Assembly (NCBI GenBank): GCA_046727175.1
Contig: JBKPCD010000229.1
Span: 1-55,644, forward strand
Direction: 5' to 3'
Source of the DNA: JBKPCD01 sp046727175
GTDB taxonomy: Bacteria > Acidobacteriota > Vicinamibacteria > Vicinamibacterales > 2-12-FULL-66-21
DNA: 55,644 nucleotides
The notes under the pieces were generated by a model. It made no database searches. It was not told where the DNA came from and was given only the letters and a program-made list of their open reading frames with translations. Both the position numbers and the translations under genes were made by a program. Of this stretch, positions 44,029 to 52,040 are shown in pieces (positions within the stretch are counted from its first letter, which is position 1; the number at the start of each line of letters is the position of its first letter).

Positions 44029-46139
44029 CGACCGAAGCCGTTGACACCTCGTTGTTCATCAATCGCGAGCTGTCCTGGCTCGCCTTCAACGGACGCGTGC
44101 TCGAGGAGGCCGCCGATCGTCGCACGCCGCTCCTCGAGCGCGTGAAATTCGTGGCGATTGCATCATCCAATCTCGACGAGTTCTTCATGATTCGCGTCGC
44201 CGGCCTCGAGCAGGCGCTGGCCGATGGCGACACGGCCGTCGACCTGTCCGGCCTCACGCCGTTGCAGCAGCTGGAGGCCGCTGCGGGCCGGAGCCATGAG
44301 TTCGTAGCGGCGCTGTACGATCTGACCACCGCTGATCTCCTGCCGGCTCTGGCCCAGCAGAAGATCCGCATTGTCTCCTTCGAAAGTCTCGGTGATCCGG
44401 CGGCGTTGCGTGCGTTCTTTCGCGAATGCGTGCTGCCGGTCCTGACGCCGCTGGCAGTCGACCCGTCGCGCCCGTTTCCCCTGCTCGCCTCGCTGAGCCT
44501 CAATCTCATGGTGATTCTCGAGCCGGCGGCGGGCGAATCCGAATCCCGACTGGCCGTCGTGCAGGTCCCCGCCGGGTTGAACCGGCTGGTCCGCATCCCG
44601 GATGCGGAAGGGTTCACGTTCGTGCTGCTCGAGGACATCATTCGGGCACACCTGCCGGAGCTGTTCGCCGGACAGCAGATCCGTGAAGCGCGGGTAATCC
44701 GCCTCACGCGCGACGCGGATCTCGATCTGGATGACGAAGGCGGCCGGACGCGCCTCGAAGCAGTCGAGCGGGAGGTTCGGCGCAGGCGGCGGAGCGACGT
44801 CGTTCGACTCGAGATCGAGACGAAGGCTTCCGAGCAGCTGATTGCGCTGCTGCAGGATCGGCTCGATCTCACGCCCTCGAGCGTCTATCCGGTGACAGGG
44901 CCGCTCGATCTGCGAGTGCTGTCGCAGGTGCTGGAGCTGCCTGGATTCGACGACCTGCGCGATCCGCCGCTGCAGCCCGCTGATGTCCTGGTTGCCGCTG
45001 AGCAGGACGACATCTTCTCGATCCTCGACGGACGCAACGTGTTGCTGCACCATCCCTACGATTCGTACGATCCGGTAATCGCTCTGCTCGAGCAGGCGGC
45101 TGGCGATCCGGACGTACTGGCGATCAAGCAGACGCTGTACCGCACCAGCATCGGCTCGCCGCTCATCGCCAGCCTGCAGCGGGCCGCCGAGCAGAACAAG
45201 CAGGTCACAGTTCTCGTGGAGCTGACCGCGCGTTTCGACGAAGAGCGCAACATCAGATGGGCGCGAGCGCTGGAGGAAGCCGGCGCGCACGTGATCTACG
45301 GCATTCGCGGCTACAAGACCCATGCGAAGATCTGCCTGATCGTCAAGCGGACGCCCCAGGGTTTTCGCCGATACGTGCATCTGGGCACCGGCAACTACAA
45401 CGAACGAACTGCACGCGTCTACACCGACTTCGGACTGATGACGGCGTCGCCGGCCATTGCCGAGGACGCAGCCGCTTTTTTCAACACGCTCACCGGGTAC
45501 TCGGATCCTCCCAGATTCAAGAAACTGGTGATGGCTCCCACCGATCTGCGTCGTCGCTTCGTCAAGCTGATCGAACGTGAGAAGCGGCGCGCCGAGGCGG
45601 GGCAGCCGGCCGAGATCACCGCGAAGATGAACTCGCTGATCGATGAAGAGATCATTCGCGCGCTCTACGCCGCGTCGCAGAAGGGCGTGCAGATTCGTTT
45701 GAACGTGCGCGGGATCTGCGCGCTGCTCCCCGGCATTCCCGGCGTGAGCGAGACGATCGAGGTGATCTCGATCGTGGATCGGTTTCTCGAGCACTCACGC
45801 GTGTACAGCTTTCTCAATGCCGGAGACGAGCAGGTGTTTCTTGCGAGCGCCGACTGGATGACCAGGAACATGGACAAGCGCATCGAGCTCATGTTCCCGG
45901 TCGAGGATCCAGCGCACAAGGCGACCATCATGCACGCCCTGCGCGCGATGTTCCGGGATACAACCAAGGCGCGCCGGCTGGGGCCCGACGGTCGTTACAC
46001 GCGCGTCACGCCGGCGGAAGGGGAGCCGCCGTACCGAGTGCAGCAGGCGCTGCAGGAGGAGGCTCAGCGCAGGATGGCGCAAGCCATCGAGCGCGCGGGT
46101 GTCACGTTCCGGCCGGCGTCCGGCGGCGCCTCGCGGTGA
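44025..46139 (+). CDS. ppk1: polyphosphate kinase 1
   Basis: 704 residues, normal length. FINRELSWLAFNGRVLEEA is the N-terminal signature and LDEFFMIRVAGLEQ follows. The head domain and the phospholipase-D-like catalytic domains contain IYGIRGYKTHAKICLIVKR (about 425-443, with the autophosphorylated His expected in THAK), HLGTGNYNERTARVYTDFGL and TADLS-like late regions such as LASADWMTRNMDKRIELMFP. It makes polyphosphate from ATP at the membrane. The long frame upstream of ATG 44025 overlaps ppx and lacks family signal. Confidence 0.95.
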   Translation: MTTEAVDTSLFINRELSWLAFNGRVLEEAADRRTPLLERVKFVAIASSNLDEFFMIRVAGLEQALADGDTAVDLSGLTPLQQLEAAAGRSHEFVAALYDLTTADLLPALAQQKIRIVSFESLGDPAALRAFFRECVLPVLTPLAVDPSRPFPLLASLSLNLMVILEPAAGESESRLAVVQVPAGLNRLVRIPDAEGFTFVLLEDIIRAHLPELFAGQQIREARVIRLTRDADLDLDDEGGRTRLEAVEREVRRRRRSDVVRLEIETKASEQLIALLQDRLDLTPSSVYPVTGPLDLRVLSQVLELPGFDDLRDPPLQPADVLVAAEQDDIFSILDGRNVLLHHPYDSYDPVIALLEQAAGDPDVLAIKQTLYRTSIGSPLIASLQRAAEQNKQVTVLVELTARFDEERNIRWARALEEAGAHVIYGIRGYKTHAKICLIVKRTPQGFRRYVHLGTGNYNERTARVYTDFGLMTASPAIAEDAAAFFNTLTGYSDPPRFKKLVMAPTDLRRRFVKLIEREKRRAEAGQPAEITAKMNSLIDEEIIRALYAASQKGVQIRLNVRGICALLPGIPGVSETIEVISIVDRFLEHSRVYSFLNAGDEQVFLASADWMTRNMDKRIELMFPVEDPAHKATIMHALRAMFRDTTKARRLGPDGRYTRVTPAEGEPPYRVQQALQEEAQRRMAQAIERAGVTFRPASGGASR

Positions 46140-46179
46140 TCCTTCTTTACCGGGGGGCTGCGCCCCGCCGGCCCCCCCA

Positions 46180-46282
46180 CCTCCACCCCACTGCGCAAAG
46201 TCCGCGCAGTGGGGGCCCCGGCTCGCCGTCGCTCGCAGGTCCGGGGTCCCCAGCGTGCGTGTTGTGCACGCTGGGGTGGAGG
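46180..46282. repeat. cloverleaf-forming intergenic element
   Basis: Outer stem CCTCCA/TGGAGG (46180-46185, 46277-46282) closes three directly abutting arms: 46186-46214 (CCCCACTGCGC, 7-nt loop, GCGCAGTGGGG), 46215-46247 (GCCCCGG, 19-nt loop, CCGGGGT) and 46248-46276 (CCCCAGCGTGC, 7-nt loop, GCACGCTGGGG). No unpaired bases remain at the four-way junction. Further GC hairpins flank it at about 46152-46177 and 46291-46333. It sits between the convergent ppk1 and cupin genes, so it may also act as a two-way terminator. Confidence 0.7.
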
Positions 46283-46330
46283 CGACCCCTTCGCCCCGCT
46301 CCGCTCCGGCGGGGCGCGCCTTCGGCGCGC

Positions 46331-46795
46331 CTACTCCACGACTTTCGTCACGAAGTACGTCACTTGCGCGCCGGGATCCAGCCGCATCTGGTGTGGCGTC
46401 TTCGCCGGAATGTGCAGCACATCGCCAGGGCCGAGTCGGACTTCGGTGCCGCCTTGAATCGAAGGACCGCGAATCTCTCCGGGCGCCGTTGTCTTCCCGT
46501 CCGTGATGCTGCCGCCGTAAATCATCGTGACCTGGCCTGCCGAGATCATGATGATGTCCGCCTGCGTCTCGTGCCATTCGGCCAGGCCGGATCCCTCGCG
46601 GTGCGCAACCATGAACGTCCGGTTGCCGGCCGTTGCGATCGTTTCGCTCGCAACCTTGTTCTCGTCCATCTTCTTGGCAAGCGCCCGCCCGCGCTCTTGA
46701 AGATCTGACGACTTCCACACCTGAACGCCTGCCGAGGGCGTCCCCGCCTGGGCGATCAACGCGCCAAACAACGGAATCAGAAAACCGAGATTCAT
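46331..46795 (-). CDS. secreted cupin-domain protein
   Basis: 154 residues from ATG 46795 (an ATG two codons earlier is closer to the GAGGTG). Short signal (LGFLIPLFGALIAQAG). The cupin barrel reads TFMVAHREGSGLAEWHETQA, DIIMISAGQVTMIYGG, then RLGPGDVLHIPAKTPHQM, with His in WHET and TPHQ as probable metal ligands. The family binds metals or small molecules. The substrate is unknown. Conserved as small exported cupins in soil bacteria. Confidence 0.8.
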   Translation of the reverse strand: MNLGFLIPLFGALIAQAGTPSAGVQVWKSSDLQERGRALAKKMDENKVASETIATAGNRTFMVAHREGSGLAEWHETQADIIMISAGQVTMIYGGSITDGKTTAPGEIRGPSIQGGTEVRLGPGDVLHIPAKTPHQMRLDPGAQVTYFVTKVVE

Positions 46796-46854
46796 GGGCA
46801 TATCACCTCACTCTCGATGCACGGGCGATGTGTGACGCACGGCTGTCGGAATGC

Positions 46855-47556
46855 TCATGTCACCCCCGGGTCTCCGGTGTCCTGGCGTGTCGAAAGGATG
46901 CCGGCGCGCCGCTGTTCGAGCTCGAGGATCCGCTCGCGAAGCGTGGCAATCTCGCGGTCGATCGCGGCAACGTCCACACCACGTGACGCCGCGTCGTGGG
47001 CGCTCAAGCGATACAGGATAGGGATCACGACGCTGACCGCCGCGTCGAGAATTGCGAGCACGCCGATGATCTGCCAGAGATCGTCGGAGCCGGACTCGCG
47101 AATGAACATGATCGAGAGCAGGCTGGCCAGGCCGAACACGATCACGTTTGCCACGGGCCACGTCCATTGAAATCGCGGGGCGAGGACGGCCATCGAGAGC
47201 AGCGAAATATGTGCAACGCTCACCGCGAAGATCGATGCCGTTACCGCGATCTTCCAGAACGCGTCCTCGCTGACGTCCATCCACATCCCGATAATCATCA
47301 GGGCTGCGGCCAGCGCCGTCAGTCCGATTCCGATCCGCGGAAGCAGGATTTGGCGGCCGGACTCGAGCGACGCACCACACGCGAGACCGCTGATGCTCGC
47401 CACGCCAATCGTCACCGTCGTCAGGAGAATCCGGAGATCGAACCAACCGTATCGTGCCGTGAGAATCCCAAGAATACCAAGCGCAGCGCTGAGCGCGATC
47501 GAGGCGATCATCAGGCGCAGGAAGATGCGCTTCAGCGAGAAGCGGCCATCGGTCAT
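46855..47556 (-). CDS. hypothetical inner-membrane protein with coiled-coil tail
   Basis: 233 residues from ATG 47556 (GGGAG upstream). About six transmembrane segments: LMIASIALSAALGILGIL, ILLTTVTIGVASISGLACG, RIGIGLTALAAALMIIGMW, ASIFAVSVAHISLLSMAVL, VANVIVFGLASLLSIMFI, IIGVLAILDAAVSVVIPILY. The C-terminus (about 205-230) is a heptad helix AIDREIATLRERILELEQRR. Function unknown. Likely co-directional with the cupin but separated by about 50 bp. Confidence 0.68.
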   Translation of the reverse strand: MTDGRFSLKRIFLRLMIASIALSAALGILGILTARYGWFDLRILLTTVTIGVASISGLACGASLESGRQILLPRIGIGLTALAAALMIIGMWMDVSEDAFWKIAVTASIFAVSVAHISLLSMAVLAPRFQWTWPVANVIVFGLASLLSIMFIRESGSDDLWQIIGVLAILDAAVSVVIPILYRLSAHDAASRGVDVAAIDREIATLRERILELEQRRAGILSTRQDTGDPGVT

Positions 47557-47799
47557 CGTTCCGTACTCCCTGCGAGTCCTGCGCGACCGGCCAACTCTGG
47601 TCGTGTTTGTCGCGTTCTCACGGATGGGATGGGGCCCTGATGTTACCTGATAAGGGCGTTTGCCGTGAACGACACGCGCAGCGAATGCCACGCGAGGCGG
47701 CGCGAACTCTAACCGACATATTTCCAAGGAGACAGATCCTCGCGCGGCACATTCGGATTACTGGCCAATCGTCATCGGCGACGGCCACGCCGGACGAAG

Positions 47800-48279
47800 C
47801 CACGGGCGGGTGATCACTGGTGGATCAACTTTTCTCGGGTCGAATGGCAGGTCGATGCTCGTGACGGCGCCTATGCCAAACGCATCGATCCGAAATCCGG
47901 GAGGGCGCTGGCGGAAGACAACTGGGTCTGGAGTCCGCAAGGCACGATCGACATGCACATGCCGGAACGGTGGGGGATCGTTCACTTCACCGGCACGCCG
48001 GCCGGCTCGCCCGCCATCGCGTTCGGCGATGACCCGAACGAGCGCGTGAAGTGGGCGCTGCGTCGGTTGTACTATCGCCAGCGCGATTATCGGTCCGCCC
48101 ACGGTCGATACGCGAGGGAGCTGTCAGAACTCACGGCACCGGATATTCGCGTGGAAGGATTGGAATTTCGGCCTACCATGCAGGTTACGGATTCGCTATA
48201 TGAGATCCACGCCCGTGGCTTCGGCGGCGCCGTTGTGCACATCCGCCAGGACGGCAGAGTGTGGCTAGACGAGAACTGA
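47800..48279 (+). pseudogene. CBM9-like carbohydrate-binding protein, C-terminal relic
   Basis: An open frame without upstream start gives DHWWINFSRVEWQVD, YAKRIDPKSGRALAEDNWVW, SPQGTIDMHMPERWGIVHFT, the characteristic end of family 9-like binding modules, then a helical tail DYRSAHGRYARELSEL and IRVEGLEFRPTMQVTDSLYE. The N-terminal 200 or so residues and signal peptide are missing. ATG 47953 inside the domain is unlikely to be a native start. Ends 24 bp before the permease. Confidence 0.6.
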
Positions 48280-48303
48280 CATCCTGAGAGAAAGAGCAGT
48301 CCG

Positions 48304-50775
48304 ATGCGTGATTTTCTGCTCGCCATGCGTACTCTTCGTCGCAGCCCTGTGTTCGCGGCAACCGCGACGCTGACCATCGCGCTCGGTATCGGCGCGAGCG
48401 CCGCGATTTTCAGCGTCGCGAATGCCGTCCTCCTCAGGCCGCTGCCCTACAAGAATCCCGAGCGTCTCGTCGTCATGTACATGGACCTGCGGGTCCGCGA
48501 CAACTACGGGATGCCGCTCTCGAACGAGAACTACACCGACATCCGCAACGGCTCCATGAGTTCGTTCGAGGACATGGCCGCCGTGCGCACCCAGCGTCAG
48601 GTGATCCCCGGCAAGGACGGCCGCCCGGAGCAGGTGCGGCTTGCGTTTGCCACGACGAATTTTTTCGGGGTCATGGGCGCGCGAATCGCGCTCGGACGCG
48701 ACTTCACCGAGGCGGACGGTCTCCCGCAGCCGCCGCCGCAGCCGCCGGCCGGGGCGCCGCCGACCGCGCAGGCGCCGCCGCTTCCCGTCGTGGCGATACT
48801 GAGCCACGAGTACTGGCAGCGTCGCTACGGCGGAAGGAAAGACATCGTCGGCGAGCGTATTCCGTCCGGCCCGCGCCCGGAGATCGTCGGCGTTCTCGCG
48901 CCGCAGTTCGAGTTGATGTTTCCGCCATCGGCGCAGGTCGAGCAGCGGCCGGACATCTGGATCGCGAATCGCGCCGCGTACAACAACGCGAACCGCAACA
49001 CATTCGGCCTTCGTCCGGTGGGCAGACTGAGGCCCGGCGTCACGCTTGCGCGCGCGCAGGAGGAGGTCGAATCGGTCGCCGTTCGCCTGCGGAACGATTT
49101 TCCCATCCAGCGGACTGCAGGCTTCTACGCCCGGCTGGAACCCATGCACGCGACGCTCGTGAGCGAAGTCCGGCCGGCAATCCTCGCGCTGATGGGCGCC
49201 GTCATCTTTCTCCTGCTCATCGCGTGCGCGAATGTCGCGAACCTGCTCCTCGTGCGCGCATCGCTGCGTGAGCCGGAGCTCGCCGTGCGCACCGCTCTCG
49301 GCGCGGGCCGCGCTCGCATTGTCCGCCAGATGCTCGCCGAGGCCGTGGTGCTCACTACTCTCGGGGCCGCCGTGGGGATTGGACTCGCGTGGTGGGGTGT
49401 CCGTGAGCTGCTCGCCGTCGCGCCTGCGAATCTTCCGCGGCTGGAATCGGTCAGGGTCGATCCGATTGTGATCGCTTTTACGGCCGCCATAGCGCTGGGC
49501 TGTGCGTTCATCTTCGGTATGGTGCCGGCGTGGGGCGCGTTCAAGCTCGATCTGACGACGGCGCTCCAGGGCAGCGGCCGCAACGCGGGGCTGACGGGTG
49601 GCCGGGTCGTGTTCCGCAGCGCGATCGTGATTGCCGAAGTCGCGCTCTGCTTCGTGCTGCTCATTGGGTCCGGATTGATGTTCCGCAGCTTCCTCGAGCT
49701 GCAGCGCATCGATCCGGGATTCGATCCGCGCAGCCTCCTCACGTTCCAGCTGCTCGGCGGCCGGGGCGGGCCGCCGGATCACCGTCACGCGAGCGCGAAC
49801 CAGATTGCCGATCGCATCCGATCGATTGCTGGTGTCGAGAGCGTCACGGCGTCGTTCCCCCTCCCGCTAGCCGGCGACTTCAGCACCATTCGCTGGGGCA
49901 CGGAAGAGGCGCTGGCGGATAACACGAAGTTCCAGGCCGTCGACTGGCAGCAAGTACGGCCGGGCTACTTCGATGTGATGCGAACCCGATTGATCGAGGG
50001 TCGCACGTTCACCGAGGCTGACAACGATCCGAGACGCGATCTCGTCGTTGTCGATTCGATGCTCGCCGCGAAAGCGTTCCCGAACCAGTCGGCCGTGGGC
50101 AAGCGCATCCTGATTCGCATTCGCACGCCCGAGCCGGAGCTCGTCGAAATCATCGGCGTCGTGGCGCATCAGCGCGTCTCATCGCTCGCGGATCCGGGCC
50201 GCGAACAGATCTACTTCGCGGAAGGATTCATCGGATTCGGCGCGCGCAAGTGGGCCGTTCGCGTCAGCGGCGACCCGGCGAGCTACGCGAGCGCCGTGCG
50301 GACGGCAGTGGCGTCCGTCGATCCGCAGGCCCTCGTTACCGATCTCGTGCCGGCGGAGAACCTCGTTCGCCGCGCGCAGGCCGGCACACAGTTCTCCCTG
50401 ACGCTCATCGCGGTGTTCGCGCTGGTGGCGGCGCTGCTGGTGGCCGTCGGTCTGTACGGCGTGCTCGCGACCGTCGTCCGCCAGCGCACCGCGGAGATCG
50501 GCGTACGGATGTCGCTCGGCGCCTCGCCGTCGCGGATTCTTCGTCAGGTGATCGCCCAGGGGCTCCGCTTGAGCGCCGCGGGGATTGCGGTCGGTGTGAT
50601 CGCCGCGCTCCTTCTCACCACGGCGTTGCGGACGATGCTCATTGGCGTGCGGCCGACGGATCCGATGACGTTCCTCGTCATGGGTCTGGTGTTCTTCGTC
50701 ATCGCCGCCGTTTCTTCATGGCTCCCAGCGCGCCGTGCCGCGGCGCTGAATCCGACGGCGGCGCTGCGAGAGTGA
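48304..50775 (+). CDS. full-length ADOP-type (MacB/FtsX-like) permease
   Basis: 823 residues. The first helix is LTIALGIGASAAIFSVANAV, followed by the MacB periplasmic core (LRPLPYKNPERLVVMYMD, FGVMGARIALGRDF, VVAILSHEYWQRRYGG), the central helices (LALMGAVIFLLLIACANVAN, ELAVRTALGAGRARIVRQML) and a second core plus C-terminal FtsX domain (VGLYGVLATVVRQRTAEIGV, RMSLGASPSRILRQVIAQG, ALNPTAALRE). A Pro-rich insert (QPPPQPPAGAPPTAQAPP) interrupts the first core. No ATPase gene is adjacent. Such permeases are abundant orphans in Acidobacteria, with presumed roles in export or mechanotransmission. It is the only intact copy here. Confidence 0.88.
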   Translation: MRDFLLAMRTLRRSPVFAATATLTIALGIGASAAIFSVANAVLLRPLPYKNPERLVVMYMDLRVRDNYGMPLSNENYTDIRNGSMSSFEDMAAVRTQRQVIPGKDGRPEQVRLAFATTNFFGVMGARIALGRDFTEADGLPQPPPQPPAGAPPTAQAPPLPVVAILSHEYWQRRYGGRKDIVGERIPSGPRPEIVGVLAPQFELMFPPSAQVEQRPDIWIANRAAYNNANRNTFGLRPVGRLRPGVTLARAQEEVESVAVRLRNDFPIQRTAGFYARLEPMHATLVSEVRPAILALMGAVIFLLLIACANVANLLLVRASLREPELAVRTALGAGRARIVRQMLAEAVVLTTLGAAVGIGLAWWGVRELLAVAPANLPRLESVRVDPIVIAFTAAIALGCAFIFGMVPAWGAFKLDLTTALQGSGRNAGLTGGRVVFRSAIVIAEVALCFVLLIGSGLMFRSFLELQRIDPGFDPRSLLTFQLLGGRGGPPDHRHASANQIADRIRSIAGVESVTASFPLPLAGDFSTIRWGTEEALADNTKFQAVDWQQVRPGYFDVMRTRLIEGRTFTEADNDPRRDLVVVDSMLAAKAFPNQSAVGKRILIRIRTPEPELVEIIGVVAHQRVSSLADPGREQIYFAEGFIGFGARKWAVRVSGDPASYASAVRTAVASVDPQALVTDLVPAENLVRRAQAGTQFSLTLIAVFALVAALLVAVGLYGVLATVVRQRTAEIGVRMSLGASPSRILRQVIAQGLRLSAAGIAVGVIAALLLTTALRTMLIGVRPTDPMTFLVMGLVFFVIAAVSSWLPARRAAALNPTAALRE

Positions 50776-51097
50776 GTGTTCACCGTTCCCTGTTCCCGGT
50801 TTATGGTTCTCGGGTTCGTTTTTGTCGTACCTGTCGTTTTGTCTGGTGGCGCACAGACGATGACCGCGGAAGGTCGTTCGATGTCTGGTTGGCACTCCTC
50901 GTTCCCCCAGTCAGCATTGCGCGCGCGATCACGGAACTGGGCGTTCGGCTGGGGCGCCACCGTGTGCGGGTTGCGCATGACGACACCAACTCACGCTTCC
51001 ACAGCGGCTTAGCAGGGCCGATTTGCCCGTCTTTCGCAGGCATTCGATTTGCTGTCACGGCATCCGGCGCTCCAAGCTTGCCACGAGGAGGATGTCT
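50776..51097. other. 322-bp gap downstream of the permease
   Basis: No supported gene. A frame reading WLALLVPPVSIARAITELGV looks coding-like but has no start or known family. The first 50 bases carry GTTCCC/GGTTC words like those at 480-570. Confidence 0.35.
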
Positions 51098-51880
51098 GTG
51101 CCCTTGAAGAAGACGCCGAAGCCCTCGCGATCGATACGGTATTTGCTCAGCGGGGACCGGCGGCTCCAACGACTTTCGTTGCGGAAGATATCGAAGCGCG
51201 AGAAGAAAACGAAACAGTCGACGCGAACGGCTCGATCCCGGAGCGCTCCGCACACGGCGAACTGGTCGTCCTCGTCGTGGGCAAGCTCGCCGTGGGTGAT
51301 TGTTCTTGCCGTGATCTGTATCGTCGCGACCGCAGGGGTGATTGCAGGGCGCCAGCCGTCTCACAGATCGAGCGCAGCGAGTCTATCTGCGCCGACTGAC
51401 GACAATCCACCGTCGCAAGACACGGCAATCGAGCCTCGACTCGAAATGAAGAAGACCGGCGCCCCAAAGGCTTCGATGACCGTTGCAGCCAAAACGTCTC
51501 CTGTTGATCCGGCGAAGCGAAAGAAGTCGCCCGTCGAATCGGTAAAGGCTTCTGCAATCGAACCGGCGAACACGCAGTTCGTGGAATCGACGGCGAAGAC
51601 GGATGTGCCGGACGCGGCAGAAGTAACGATCACCGGCTGCATGGGAGGCGATGCGCAGTCGTACTGGCTGAAGGACACGTCCGGCGCGGATGCGCCCAGG
51701 ACGCGGAGCTGGCGATCCGGGTTCCTGAAGAAGCGCTCGCTGTCGATTGATCTCGTCGCCGCCAACAGCGCACTGAAGCTGGCGAACTACGTCGGACAGC
51801 GCATCGCCGCGACGGGTACGCTCGTGAACCGCGAGATGCGAGTGCGTTCGCTGCGCCGCGTGGCAAGCTCATGTAGCTGA
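51098..51880 (+). CDS. single-pass membrane protein with conserved C-terminal domain
   Basis: 260 residues from GTG 51098, five bases after GAGGAGGA; the ATG at 51092 touches the ribosome-binding site and is less likely. A very basic N-terminus (RKISKREKKTKQS) is followed by one transmembrane helix (WVIVLAVICIVATAGVIAG, about residue 75), a low-complexity Pro/Ala/Lys linker and a C-terminal domain: VTITGCMGGDAQSYWLKDTS, GADAPRTRSWRSGFLKKRSL and LANYVGQRIAATGTLVNREM. This OB-like tail recurs in small exported Acidobacteria proteins of unknown role. Confidence 0.62.
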   Translation: MPLKKTPKPSRSIRYLLSGDRRLQRLSLRKISKREKKTKQSTRTARSRSAPHTANWSSSSWASSPWVIVLAVICIVATAGVIAGRQPSHRSSAASLSAPTDDNPPSQDTAIEPRLEMKKTGAPKASMTVAAKTSPVDPAKRKKSPVESVKASAIEPANTQFVESTAKTDVPDAAEVTITGCMGGDAQSYWLKDTSGADAPRTRSWRSGFLKKRSLSIDLVAANSALKLANYVGQRIAATGTLVNREMRVRSLRRVASSCS

Positions 51881-51928
51881 CGGGTTCACTGTCACGCGCT
51901 TACGGCGATCGCACCAAGAACACCAAGA

Positions 51929-52002
51929 CCACAAAGATCACAAAGGAAGATCACGAAGAATTGTTCTTGGCTTCTTCGTGGTCTCCTTGGTGGTCTTTGT
52001 GG
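51929..52002. repeat. long imperfect inverted repeat between convergent genes
   Basis: Left arm 51929-51960 (CCACAAAGATCACAAAGG, AAGATCACGAAGAA) pairs with right arm 51972-52002 (TTCTTCGTGGTCTCC, TTGGTGGTCTTTGTGG) across an 11-nt loop, with a few mismatches over about 31 bp. Located between stops at 51880 and 52041. It probably acts as a bidirectional terminator or is a dispersed repeat. Confidence 0.6.
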
Positions 52003-52040
52003 CCTCTGTGAGCTTTGTGATAAGCCCGTGGGCCGTTGAT

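Noticed and set aside
48265..49788. 507-codon minus-strand open frame opposite the permease
   Set aside because: Low-complexity Arg/His/Asp-rich translation typical of an antisense shadow.
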